A stretch of DNA of 23,371 nucleotides from positions 1 to 23,371 of the forward strand of contig CAICTM010001747.1 of the NCBI GenBank assembly GCA_903772945.1, given 5' to 3'. Shown here piece after piece: positions 8,548 to 18,077 of this stretch. The DNA is from Seminavis robusta (lineage: Eukaryota; Bacillariophyta; Bacillariophyceae; Naviculales; Naviculaceae). The notes beneath the pieces were generated by a model that saw only the letters and a program-made list of their open reading frames with translations, had not been told where the DNA came from and did no database searches. The first letter of the stretch is position 1; each line of letters opens with the position of its first letter. Position numbers and translations under genes: made by a program.

Positions 8548-8786
8548 ATTACCATGGCTACCTGACAAACAAGTAAGTCATAGATTGTTGAGTTTGTGGA
8601 TGCCGGTTCGCCAGGCATGCGCATAGATCTACTCAAGCACGAATATTGAACATTCATTCTAGCTTGGAGGGCCCCATTGCCGACCAAGATATTCTTTCAC
8701 AGCTCACAATTTGGATTCTCCACAAGAGCAAAAGCAGCTCATCAAAACCAACCAAGCAGCACCTCTTTTCTTCCTTTTTGGCAACC
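8548..8786 (+). promoter_or_regulatory. Promoter/5'UTR of vWD copy 2, shared with copy 3
   Basis: Blocks shared with 14721-15012: ATTACCATGGCTACCTGA followed by GATTGTTGAGTTTG; GACCAAGaTATTC; CTCACAATTtGGATTC; AAAAGCAGCTCATCAAAACC; and CAACCATG at the start codon. These blocks stand out from diverged surroundings, so they are either recent common descent or constrained regulatory DNA. The pyrimidine-rich run before the ATG is short here and expanded in copy 3. A frame open upstream of the ATG (from a TTG at 8646) is untranslated leader, judged by alignment to copy 3. Confidence 0.55.
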
Positions 8787-10054
8787 ATGACATTCTCATC
8801 CAAAGTCCTTTTGCGCTCATCTTTGCTTGTGGCCATCCTTGGAACAACCCTTGGTCATGGTACTCAGGTCTTGACCTGCATCAGTCCTGATGGAGATCTC
8901 CGTGTGTTCATTGAGCACAGTCATCAATCCCTACAATCTCCTCCAACTGGAAATAATGACAATCTTATTGAGGTCCGAAAGAACAGTGACGCCCTCAACG
9001 ATTTTTATGCTGCCGGGGTGATCAATTACTGTACACTCGTGAGAGTGGCCTGGGGCAGTACTGCAAAGACAACACCCTCCCTGCCCACATTTCTAGCTGT
9101 GCCTCGGCGAATCTGCACCGTAATTGGGTCTGGTTTGACGTCTCAAGTGATGCCTGTAATCAGCCATCCGATTCCTACACCATCAATCGAGGCGGCAATA
9201 CGTACACGGAAGATTGTCCCCAACTCTATCCCCAGACCTTCTCAATCTCTGGTATTTGTGCTGCGGCTGGTCTCCCCCCGCCTAGTCTCCCCCCACCTAA
9301 TCTCCCCATCACAGGAAAAATTGCTGGTGATCCCCACATCCAAACTTGGGACAAGGAGTGGTATGATTTCCATGGACAGTGTGATCTTGTCTTCCTTTCC
9401 AACCCAGATTTCAATGACGGCGAAGGTATGGATATCCACGTCAGGACCACAGGCCGCTACCAGTACTCCTACATTGAAGCTGCTGCCGTGCGCATTGGAG
9501 ATGATGTCCTGCAAGTCAGCTCCCATGGCAACTACTTTTTGAATGGTATTGGACAGGCTGAACTTCCTGCTACTCTTGGCAAGCACAATGTGACATACTC
9601 TATTGATGACAACAATAGGTACACATTCACCACTGATCTTGGAGAGGGAAAGAATGTTGTCGTCCCAACTTTCAAGGACTGGGTCAATGTCAAGATGGAT
9701 GCCGCTGATATCAAGCACTACGGAAACAGCAAGGGTCTTCTTGGAGAGTTCCCCACTGGTGACTGGGTTGGCCGTGACAACTCTATCTTTACTAATGCCA
9801 ATGAATTTGGACAGGAGTGGCAGGTTCGTGACACTGATGCCAAGCTTTTCGCGGTCAACCGTGAACCCCAGTTCCCCCAGAAGTGTGTCATGCCTGACCC
9901 CCAGAGTGCTGCTCGTCGTCGTCTTGGAGAGTCCATTGCCAAGGCCACCGCTGAGACGGTCTGTGAACACTGGGCTGCTGATGAGAAAGACCTCTGTGTC
10001 TTTGATGTCATGGCCTCAGGAGACTTGGAGCATGCTGCTGCCGGAGCTTTCTAA
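8787..10054 (+). pseudogene. vWF-D/GDPH secreted protein, copy 2 (frameshifted)
   Basis: The start ATG (CAACCATG) aligns with that of copy 3. The N-terminus MTFSSKVLLRSSLLVAILGT is a signal peptide, followed by QVLTC and LRVFIEH as in copy 3. Near 9015-9045 the frame changes: copy 2 has 4 nt more than copy 3 between GGGGTGATCAA and GGGCAGTACTGC. From there a second frame is open to the stop at 10052-10054, with GQYCKDN, WVWFDV, a Pro-rich linker (GLPPPSLPPPNLP), IAGDPHIQTWDKEWYDFHGQ, GLLGEFPTGDW, FGQEWQV and the tail GDLEHAAAGAF. Every other family feature is intact, so the lesion is young, a sequencing error, or removed from the mRNA. Removing the 20 nt GTGAGAGTGGCCTGGGGCAG (GT...AG) would restore the frame, but that is far shorter than usual introns. 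Confidence 0.8.
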
Positions 10055-10120
10055 GAAGGCAATTTGACAGTGCTACTAGTAGTAGTATGATGGCTTTTAC
10101 GATACAAAAAGAGGAGAACA

Positions 10121-10151
10121 GTGGATCTGTCTTGAAGCAGATTCTGTTGCC
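10121..10151 (+). promoter_or_regulatory. Conserved 3'UTR motif after vWD copy 2
   Basis: GTGGATCTGTCTTGAAGCAG followed by ATTCTGTTGCC, 66 bp after the stop. It is nearly the same as 16383-16412 after copy 3 and recognisable at 5539-5571 after copy 1. Confidence 0.45.
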
Positions 10152-10342
10152 GACTCACACCAAAGATAGGTACCGATAATATGTGTAAAATTGAAGTTCA
10201 GACAAACTAGTCTCCGTCGGCCTAGCACAGTACATGTAGTTCTTTTCGACGGAGTTAGCAGTTCTATTTGTTCGGTGGTTGCTAGCTAGATAGGAAGAGC
10301 AAGCCCCAAACTTAGCTAGGAAGAAGGCAGAAGAGGGTCTTA

Positions 10343-10526
10343 GAAACAGCTTAGCATAGTAGTCTATTGAAAAACGTGGAGAAAACAGGCTAGGAATGAT
10401 CCATCGCCGAGGAGAGGAAGAGCGTAGACTCCGCCCAGCATGAACTGATTGAGGCCCTCCTACGAGTGGAGGACTCAGCAAGAAGCCACTAGTGGAACGG
10501 CTTTACGAAAGGTTTGACGATGGATA
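10343..10526. repeat. 184-bp repeat block B (pair with 5631-5814)
   Basis: Gap-free match to block A with about four substitutions. On the + strand it and the following bases read HELIEALLRVEDSARSH, a stop, then a frame continuing to DKREYRRAAIARYVLEEELQ. That gives the impression of a decayed protein gene rich in charged helix. Not identified. Confidence 0.85.
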
Positions 10527-12477
10527 AAAGAGAGTACCGGCGCGCAGCCATCGCTCGTTACGTCCTTGAAGAGGAGCTTCAGTACGGAGCTTCATTACAC
10601 CTTATACGGCTAAGAGGAGCTTCAGTACACCTAATACGGCTACAGCTAGGTGAGCACAATAAAAATCAAATGAAACCATCATCATGGTCTATCGGATAAT
10701 CGCAGATTGGCGACGGGCATTGATTGCCGAGTTCGACGATGGCACAGAGACCTGTTCAGCCAGATTGGAAGAATCTTGTCGAGTCACTTAGACCGACAGA
10801 GGAATCGCAGGGCGCCGGATCGATGGGACTCTACGAATCTGGACATTTGCGCTATGGACACGTACGATGTGCCTGAGCACTGGATGGACGCGAGCTACAA
10901 CGCGAGCTACAACTTGAACGCGAGCTCTTGGGCTGCTTCTACGGAGTCTCCTTTGCCAAGGCTACATTTAGAATTGTTCCCATTCTTTCAGGTTGTGGTC
11001 CAGCTACTACCCCATTCACGGGGGGCTCTTGGCACCAGTCACCGTCGTCCAAAAGGGAGTCAACTGGCTCCCCGGGTGCCTACTGCTGAACAACCATGGG
11101 CATACGAAGAAAACCAAATGGCTATTCCCGTCCTTCGTGGTCGTATTGAATTCATGGATTCGGCGGCAAAACACATTTGGGGCCAAAATTACCTCTGGAT
11201 AGCCGTGCCCTTTTCCGTTACGACAGAAGTGGCACGTCTGCTCCCAGTAATGCTCCTCCGCCCTCGCGCACCCTTGATATTCAACGTTGTATCGCCCGTG
11301 TGTACCGGTAGCGTACCTTGACCGCAGACGTCCGCACCAAGGAAGTAGATGCGATGCGTATCGTCAACACAACTCTGTTTGTGATCGTTGCAGCGGATTG
11401 GCAGCTAGACTGTGAGTGTGATCAGCTCGATGCTGTTTTCCCTCATTTTTTTGGAGACCACGACGATAGCACTCTCTTCATTGCTCAATCCCCGCGCGGA
11501 GGCCCCGATGATTTTTGAGACGAGGTGTCTCGTTGGAGATGCGCCCAGACTTTGAGATTTGAACCAACCCAGACCACATCCACAACCACAACCACCTGGA
11601 TTGGCAAAGTTTGCATTGAGTTTGTGCGCTCTGGCTGGGTTTGATTGCCATGGTCAAGAACGTTTCTCTTGCACGAGGAGGATCGTGCTCTTTCCTCGCG
11701 GCACTTTTGGATCCGGAAATACTAGTAAACATCTGTTCCATTTGTACTATGCAAACCTTTCATTAGGACAAAAAGAGGACTCTCAGTCCACGCCAAAATT
11801 GGGCCGAGATATCTTCGACCTCACCATACCACCAGTCCCAATGACATTTTCTGTCTTCTCTGGATATCAAGCCAACCTCGACCGTTGTCACATGAATTGG
11901 ATGACGAAAGTCCATGATCAGTTGTCAACCAACTTACTTGTGGAACTATCCTGCCAAGCAGGATGTTGGGGCATTCGAAACGAGCAGCCTTTGAGCGGCC
12001 CACGTGCGTATGACACGACCAATTGCGCCAAGGATGTCGAGACGCTTTCACGAGTACGTTCCGATGAGCACTGTGCGCCTTGGCTGGTTCTCTCGCCGAC
12101 GACACCTGCAATTCTGGATTCCCCTTGGACGATCTTTGGGTAGAAGAAGCACCCTGCCAATGGCGTAGGACACACTCACGGCCGGGTTCTTGACTAGTCT
12201 ACTCCGATCCAATCGAATACCATAGCCAGTGACACGTTGGCTTGCCGCTCCGAACGCGAGATTGCAAGACAAGAGGGTCCACCGGAAACGAGCTGCGAGG
12301 ACCCCTTGGATTCGTTAGAGCAAGTTCGGATGAAAGGCGACAGGAGCAGGACGGAGCCAAACACAAGACATACCAGCAAAAATTACATCACTGGGCTAGA
12401 AACGGACTTTTTGCTGTCTGTAGGCGGCTTGTGCAAAAGAAACTCACCACTTTTTCGTTCCTGCTCGGATTCTTTGG
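10527..12477. other. 2-kb region between vWD copy 2 and GT copy 1, no supported gene
   Basis: Several reading frames of 60-200 codons occur, but they start at TTG rather than ATG, differ in frame, and show no family motifs. At 10590-10645 a short repeat (GGAGCTTCA...ACACCT.ATACGGCTA) is seen twice, and near 10890-10930 CGCGAGCTACAA/CGCGAGCT repeats three times. One reading at about 11390-11515 vaguely resembles the start of a copia RT domain (see rejected items). The sequence looks like eroded coding DNA, but I cannot name a source. Confidence 0.45.
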
Positions 12478-13674
12478 TTAGCCATTGCTTGCAGTAGGGG
12501 TCTGTCTATCCTGCAGTAGTACCGTGCCGGTAGTATTCCACTCGTGATCTTCTTCTTGTACAAACCACAAGTTTCTTGATTTGAATACTTGTGTCTTATC
12601 GTCGAGGTGATTATTCCAATTGGCATGAACCGCCACAGCTTGTGAGAACAATTGAGTATCGTTCATTTGACCCAGAATATTGCCATTGGGGAACTGTATG
12701 GATGGTAGAATCTTCACCGGAACATGTCGATCAAAGAGCAGCTCATTGACTTGTGTTTGGTCGCTGCGATCCAAAATCATGTTCTGAATAAGAGTTTGGG
12801 TGAGATTCCGGTTTTGACTCGTGTCTCTCCAATACATAAACCCCGAATTCAAGTTGAGTTTGTAAGTTGGATTGGTGTCGTTCTGTCCCACAATATCATG
12901 ATCTTGTTCTTGTTGTTCCAAGTAGGGCCATGGATCTTTCAAAAAGACCACGTCGACATCCGTGAGAAAAGTATCGATGCCACAGTGAAGGATATCTCGC
13001 AAGGCAAACAACTTGGCATTGATGAGTGTCTTGTGTGATTCGGTCCCCCAACTCGCAGTGTCCGTGAGTGTCATGTTCTTGGACTGCTTGAAAATAGAAA
13101 GGTACTCTTGATACGTCTGGTTGGCATCGGTTTGCATTTCTTCCAGGATTTTCTTGTCGTACTCCGGGATGCACAGTAGTATGTTCCGTAGATTCTTATT
13201 ATTGCTGCCTTGCTGCTTGTGCAGTCGCTGCCAAAGTTGTGGACAGAGGTCCTCATTCATGGCCAAGACAATAATGGGCATCCAAACTACATCATGTACT
13301 ACTGCCGAGGATACTAGCCGTTGGATGGATATCAACGAGTTGAGCAAGAGAGGCAAATGTCCCGAGTTGCAGACAAAGGCATGAACTGCCATTCTTCTGG
13401 TTCCTGTTGTTGCATCGTGGCGTAGTACTGCCTTTTGCAAGGCCGGACAAAACAAGGTTGGATCTTCGTCCCGATCTCTATGGAACACGAGAGAGTCCGT
13501 GTAGGCTTGGAGTAAGGATCGGATGCTCCCGCCATCTTGCAATTTGGTTTCCCACCATACCAGCAACGCAAGGACGGATATTATGGCAACGAGGGAGGTG
13601 GACAAAGACCTTGTCTTCTTCTTCTTCCTTCTTGCCGAAGAGCTTCCCGCTCTTGAATACTCTGACTTGGGCAT
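12478..13674 (-). CDS. GT77-type nucleotide-diphospho-sugar transferase, copy 1
   Basis: 398 aa, intronless, ATG to TAA. Type II membrane topology: short basic cytosolic tail (RRKKKKTR, residues 15-22), one hydrophobic anchor (about 27-42), a stem, then the lumenal catalytic domain. HAFVCNSGHLPLLLNSLISI (98-117) opens the domain. TDVDVVFLKDPWPY (238-251) carries the DxD motif D239-V240-D241, expected to bind the metal and nucleotide sugar. NLNSGFMYWR (274-283) and VAVHANW (347-353) are further family signatures (PF03407, CAZy GT77, which includes plant extensin arabinosyl- and RG-II xylosyltransferases). Probably a Golgi enzyme adding sugar to secreted glycoprotein or polysaccharide; donor and acceptor unknown. 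It converges on vWD copy 2 and is paralogous to the gene at 18078-19175, with family motifs in the same order. Confidence 0.9.
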   Translation of the reverse strand: MPKSEYSRAGSSSARRKKKKTRSLSTSLVAIISVLALLVWWETKLQDGGSIRSLLQAYTDSLVFHRDRDEDPTLFCPALQKAVLRHDATTGTRRMAVHAFVCNSGHLPLLLNSLISIQRLVSSAVVHDVVWMPIIVLAMNEDLCPQLWQRLHKQQGSNNKNLRNILLCIPEYDKKILEEMQTDANQTYQEYLSIFKQSKNMTLTDTASWGTESHKTLINAKLFALRDILHCGIDTFLTDVDVVFLKDPWPYLEQQEQDHDIVGQNDTNPTYKLNLNSGFMYWRDTSQNRNLTQTLIQNMILDRSDQTQVNELLFDRHVPVKILPSIQFPNGNILGQMNDTQLFSQAVAVHANWNNHLDDKTQVFKSRNLWFVQEEDHEWNTTGTVLLQDRQTPTASNG

Positions 13675-14685
13675 TTTTTATTGATTAATTTTGCTCTCTT
13701 GTTGTTCATTGGGCCCGGCCACTGGTTATCGTTCGTTGGTTCTTCTTCCAGACATCAGTCAGTGAGTCGAGTGACAGTCGAGTCGAGTCGAGTCGAGTGG
13801 GCCCGTCAGGAATGCTACGCTGCGATGCTCGTTGCGGCTCATAACGTGAGTAGATCTGTTCTGGTCATGCCGTTCCGTGCCGCCATCAACCAGCCACAAT
13901 TTCGCCTTTGATCTACCAATCAAGACAGACATGACCGTCAGACAGGGTGCTTTACTAAAGATACTGTATGATAGATAACAACTAGACTAACTGTCACAAG
14001 CTACCGTACAACAACCACACAGCAGCAGTCGATCACCTCTCATCTTGGTTGTGCGTGGCATCGATCCTCAGCTGACAGAGCTCACACAGCAATAAATAGA
14101 ATAATAATAAAATTATGTTTCCCGAAAGTGTTCAGTCGCGAATCTCTTAATTAACACTGACGCTAGCCTGCCCCTTGGTTTCCAATGACACGATTGATTG
14201 ATCATTCATCACTGGGTCTTTCTATGCATATTATTACTGAGGTCTTTTTAAATTTCTGTTCGATTTCGCAGGAAGCATAACACGGTCCAACCACCGTACC
14301 GGTAGTACTAGCTAGTACTCTGCTAAAAGCCCCCAGTTGCTTGCGCGTACCGTACTGCTCTGCTGATAAGGTAGCAGGCGATGCAACCGGTATTGGTGTG
14401 TACCGGTAGTCTACCACCGGTAGACACTAGGTTATCCGTACGTTGGAGTCACCGGGTCAACATGGAAGGAGTCACCGGGTCAACATGTACCGGCCGCAAA
14501 AGGTTGCCTCCCAACAATAGAATTATCAACCAGCTTCACCGCCCACGGCAAAGCGTCTACTATTAATAGTCAATTTTATTTAGTTGGATGATGAAGCCTA
14601 TTAAAAAGATAGATGAGGTAAACAATAGAGTACTTGACTCACTCGACTCAACTTCACACCATTGCCAAAACCAGAGGCAAGTTAA
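13675..14685. other. Divergent intergenic region: GT copy 1 promoter and distal upstream of vWD copy 3
   Basis: No gene. The GT gene's own promoter must lie at the left, reading leftwards; an AT-rich stretch (ATTTTTTATTGATTAATTTT) directly precedes its ATG. An (AGTCG)4 run lies at 13776-13797. AT-rich DNA at 14088-14118 includes AATAAATAGAATAATAATAA. A GTAC/ACCGGTA-rich cluster lies at about 14295-14412. A 20-bp direct repeat follows at 14445-14487. Confidence 0.5.
14445..14487. repeat. 20-bp perfect direct repeat, 3-bp spacer
   Basis: GGAGTCACCGGGTCAACATG at 14445-14464 and 14468-14487. It lies about 530 bp before the start codon of vWD copy 3 and has no counterpart that I see before copy 2. 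Confidence 0.85.
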
Positions 14686-14718
14686 AACCAACCAACCAAC
14701 CAACCAACCAACCAACCA
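14686..14718. repeat. (AACC)8 microsatellite
   Basis: About eight AACC units directly precede the conserved ATTACCATGGCTACCTGA promoter block of vWD copy 3. Copy 2 has no such run at the same place. Confidence 0.85.
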
Positions 14719-14720
14719 TT

Positions 14721-15012
14721 ATTACCATGGCTACCTGAAAATAGTCACGGATTGTTGAGTTTGCTGTTCACAGCATCCGATCTTCTGTGACTCGACAAAT
14801 CTCGGACATAAATAGTTGGGCCCCCGAATGATTGCAGGTCCAATCGAATCCAAGAACGGCGCCGGTACTTCATCAGTAACAATGATTTCAGACCAAGGTA
14901 TTCATCCAAACCTCACAATTAGGATTCCTCCACAACCAAAAGCAGCTCATCAAAACCAACCACACAGCACGTCTTTCTTTTCTTTTCTTTTCTTTTCTTT
15001 TCTTTTGCAACC
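14721..15012 (+). promoter_or_regulatory. Promoter/5'UTR of vWD copy 3
   Basis: Shares ATTACCATGGCTACCTGA...GATTGTTGAGTTTG, CTCACAATTaGGATTC and AAAAGCAGCTCATCAAAACC with copy 2. Directly before the ATG lies a 35-nt pure pyrimidine tract of TCTTT units (14972-15006), ending GCAACCATG. In copy 2 the same place is a short mixed pyrimidine run, so the tract has expanded here. It ends six bases before the start codon and so belongs to the 5'UTR or the initiator region. Confidence 0.55.
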
Positions 15013-16266
15013 ATGAAGTTTTCATCCAAAATCCTTTTGTGCTCATCCTTGCTTATGGCCATCCTTGGAACTGCTCATGGTAATGCAGTTCAGGTCTTGA
15101 CCTGCCTCAATGATGGTGGAAAAATCCGTGTGTTCCTTGAGCACACTAATGGCTATCTCCCATATCCTCCAATCAACTCAAATACTGCCTTCGCCAACGT
15201 CGAATCGAGCCTTGGTCACTTCGACCAAGAGTTGAGTGATGGGGTGATCAACGGCACTCCCAAGAGGGACCTTGGGCAGTACTGCAAAGACAACATCCCC
15301 CCTGTTGGAGTTGCTGGCTGTACCGGTAGCGGGGTACCTAACGACGACAATTGGGTCTGGTTTGACATAGGAGAATTTGTTGACTGTAGTCTTGGGGTTC
15401 CTGCCTACACTTTCAGTGTACCAAGAGGCACTTTTACATTCTCCGCATATTGTCCCGGCCTCTATCCCCAGACCATCCAAACCTCTGATTTTTGTTCTGC
15501 ACCTAGCCCCCCCACCCCCACCACAGGACAGATTGCTGGTGATCCCCACATCCAAACTTGGGACAAGAAGTGGTACGATTTCCATGGACAGTGTGATCTT
15601 GTCTTCCTTGAGAACAAGGAGTTCAACAATGGCCAAGGCATGGATGTCCATGTCAGGACCACAGCCCGATACCAATACTCCTACATTGAAGCTGCTGCCG
15701 TGCGCATTGGAGATGATGTCTTGCAAGTCAGCTCTCATGGAAACTACTTTTTGAATGGCATTGGACAGGCCTCCATGCCAGCCACTCTTGGAGGCCACAA
15801 TGTGACTTATTCTGTTGATGACAACAAGAAGCACACATTCGTCACTCACCTTGGAGAAGATAGGAATATTGTCATCCAAACTTTCAAGGACTGGGTCAAT
15901 GTCAAGATGGATGCCGCTGATATCAAGCACTACGGAAACAGCAAGGGTCTTCTTGGAGAGTTCCCCAGTGGAGACTGGGTTGGCCGTGACAACGCTCTCT
16001 TTACTGATGCCAATGAATTCGGACAGGAATGGCAGGTCCGTGACACTGAAGCCAAACTTTTCTCGGTCAACCGTGAACCGCAGTTCCCCCAGAAGTGTGT
16101 CATGCCTGACCCCAAGAGTGCTGCTCGTCGTCGTCTTGGAGAGTCCATTGCCAAGGCCACGGCTGAGAGGGTTTGCGATCACTGGGCTGCTGATGAGAAA
16201 GACCTCTGTGTCTTTGATGTCATGGCCTCAGGAGACTTGGAGCATGCTGCTGCCGGAGCATTCTAA
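15013..16266 (+). CDS. Secreted vWF-D/GDPH-domain protein, copy 3 (intact)
   Basis: 417 aa, intronless. A signal peptide (1 to about 23, ending TAHG) is followed by a Cys-bearing N-terminal region (C31, C91, C103, C125, C147, C161; WVWFDIGEFVDC), a short Pro/Thr linker (163-172), and a vWF-D type domain. Domain landmarks are IAGDPHIQTWDKKWYDF (174-190), HGQCDLVF (191-198), FLNGIG (246-251), GLLGEFPSGDW (312-322) and FGQEWQV (336-342). A tail with C362, C388 and C399 and Arg372-374 ends in GDLEHAAAGAF. No membrane anchor. vWF-D/GDPH proteins occur in diatom adhesive trails, so a role in extracellular adhesive or matrix is likely by analogy. The start is supported by alignment to copy 2 and the CAACCATG context. 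It converges with GT copy 2. A long antisense frame over it is a codon-bias shadow. Confidence 0.92.
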   Translation: MKFSSKILLCSSLLMAILGTAHGNAVQVLTCLNDGGKIRVFLEHTNGYLPYPPINSNTAFANVESSLGHFDQELSDGVINGTPKRDLGQYCKDNIPPVGVAGCTGSGVPNDDNWVWFDIGEFVDCSLGVPAYTFSVPRGTFTFSAYCPGLYPQTIQTSDFCSAPSPPTPTTGQIAGDPHIQTWDKKWYDFHGQCDLVFLENKEFNNGQGMDVHVRTTARYQYSYIEAAAVRIGDDVLQVSSHGNYFLNGIGQASMPATLGGHNVTYSVDDNKKHTFVTHLGEDRNIVIQTFKDWVNVKMDAADIKHYGNSKGLLGEFPSGDWVGRDNALFTDANEFGQEWQVRDTEAKLFSVNREPQFPQKCVMPDPKSAARRRLGESIAKATAERVCDHWAADEKDLCVFDVMASGDLEHAAAGAF

Positions 16267-17103
16267 GAAGACATTCTAGTGGTATTGTCTGGCCGGATTG
16301 GTTGATTGGAAGGTGCTAGGCATCAATTGACGCCTGGAGGCCTCACCTAAACCAAGCTGTTTGTCATTACATATTATCATGGGTGGATCTGCCTTGTGCA
16401 GATTCTGTTGCCACACAAAAACACGTAACCTCTAAAAAAGCAGGGGTTCCAAAGATAACCATAAAAAGAAAACCATTACAGTATCAAAACTTCGTAGCTA
16501 GCCTGTACTACTGTATTGATCAGAGATGGGAGTATGACTGTGTTAGAACTGATACCGTAACGGCGCGTGATGTCTTTGGCATACAATGATACGATGGCAT
16601 GAGAAAGGATACGGATCCTAAACTATGCATACGTATTACATGCCAATCTCATGCTTCGCCACCTAGTAGAGTTCTGGCTGTCTCCAATCACCGATAGTTG
16701 TTGCACTCTGGAAGACAACTTTGGGATTCAGGTAGATGTGGTAAATATAATTTTAATACAAATATTTGGAGTAAACAATATCTTTAACCTTATATTTACC
16801 GAAACTACTCATCCAAAGCTGTCTTCCTGGCATGTGACGTTCTAGTACGCAAACTTTTCCCTCAAGCAAATTCACGTTGAGGGAAACTAGCTGATTATGT
16901 GCTAGCCAACAGTAGACCAAGCTTAGGCTCTTTAGAAGAGGTGAAACTCGGGCGGTTCCAGTGCCAGGTACAAATCTTCTGGTTGATGCCTGATCCTGGT
17001 GGAAATGCATAGTCACAAATGAGTGGCTGCATCTAGCAAGAGTACAATAGGGGCCGGACTTTTGATGTGGAACACCGTTTGAGAGTAGGCGCGTGCTAGG
17101 TCT
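16267..17103. other. 3' flank of vWD copy 3, no gene
   Basis: The conserved 3'UTR motif lies at 16383-16412 (GTGGATCTGCCTTGTGCAGA, then TTCTGTTGCC). Beyond it the DNA is AT-rich (16740-16800) with no supported coding region and no copy of the 184-bp block that follows copies 1 and 2. Confidence 0.5.
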
Positions 17104-17823
17104 TGCTCACACTTTATTACTTCAGTAATTATGCAATGCCCCCTTCCAAATTTTATGGCGACCAAACTAGCTATTATCAATAGTAATACATGTAGCTAGC
17201 TAGCAACGATCACTCAAAACAGTTTCTGGTACAAGTGCCTTTACGATCGAGGATCCTCTCCCACCCCAAGAAGAGGCGAGCTGCTATCCCATCATGTCTG
17301 CTTCTTAGTACAACTACGACTTGGAAGTCACCTCAGAGTTTGCCAATGCCTTGTTGCCCTAAGATAGATAGATAGATGAAGAATACTGACTGTCCTCCGC
17401 ATCACGGGCAAGGAGAATGGAGATAATGCTCATGCCATTCGGATGAAGTACGAGACTGTGCTAGTAGTGTTGGGCCTTGTCTACACTTTATATCCGTCAT
17501 TGCATGAGTGCTTGAGCTTCGGGCCAACCGTGCCAAAACAAAAAGAACACTTACTTACATTTTACGCGACGCCCCTTCCTTTATGGCGACGCAGCGAGCA
17601 CTCAAAACAGTTTCTGGCATCAGTGCGTGCCTCCACGATCGAGGATTCTCTCCACCCGAACAGAAGAGGTGATGGACCTGGTAGCTACCATCTCCATCGT
17701 GTCTGCTTCTTTGTACACAACCACACATAGCGAGTTGAAAAGTCGTCGTTGGCAGAAGCAGCGTTTGTCAATGCGCTCGTTGCCCCCAGATGAAAAGAAT
17801 GATCCTCCGCATCACGGGCAATG
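17104..17823. repeat. Diverged ~300-bp tandem duplication
   Basis: The first unit is about 17104-17411, the second about 17525-17823, both in direct orientation. Matches in order: TTATGGCGAC, CACTCAAAACAGTTTCTGG, ACGATCGAGGAT(C/T)CTCTCC, AGAAGAGG, TGTCTGCTTCTT.GTACA, TTGCCAATG/TTGTCAATG, and finally CCTCCGCATCACGGGCAA. The second unit ends beside the 3' end of GT copy 2. A (GATA)4 run at 17362-17377 lies in the first unit only, and a (GA)8 run follows at 17827-17842. Short conserved readings hint at former coding DNA, not identified. Confidence 0.75.
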
Positions 17824-18077
17824 ATCAGAGAGAGAGAGAGAGAACGCAGAAGGCATGCAACTGAAGTAGTGCCCGACTGGGTCGAGTCGAGGCCCTCTCC
17901 CCGAAGCCCCTACCAAGTTGATTGAGCATCGTTGCGTTTGAAAGGCGATCATGGCACTGTCTGTCCAAGCGGCCTTGCTAGCTAGTGTTGTTGATCCTTC
18001 CGACGAGTTGTTGTCCATAGCCAGACCGTAACTGTCGTTCTTCCACCACCAACGGAATATTGCTACTCGTCTTACTG

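Noticed and set aside
8646..8786. N-terminal extension of vWD copy 2 by 47 codons
   Set aside because: It begins at TTG, and alignment to copy 3 puts the signal peptide start at 8787; the extension is conserved leader DNA.
10155..10481. A 108-codon - strand frame over the 184-bp block
   Set aside because: Block A has no matching frame beyond the shared part, and the extension differs entirely; the + strand reading of the block looks more protein-like.
11318..11518. Possible copia reverse-transcriptase start: ...VAADWQLDCECDQLDAVFPH... followed by an acidic loop and PDDF
   Set aside because: The order resembles DWELHQ(M/L)D..TAFL...D..(I/V)Y..QP.GF of copia RTs, but the match is loose, starts at TTG, and the YGLKQ and YVDD blocks that should follow are absent in all frames.
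11559..12143. A 194-codon + strand frame
   Set aside because: It starts at TTG, opens with a Pro/Gln/His repeat, and shows no motif; coding is not supported.
15178..16182. A 334-codon open frame antisense to vWD copy 3, with a similar 242-codon one antisense to copy 2 (9242-9970)
   Set aside because: The sense genes avoid the codons that would read as stops on the other strand, and both antisense frames follow the sense homology. The antisense protein has no domain and repeats the same bias, so it is a shadow.
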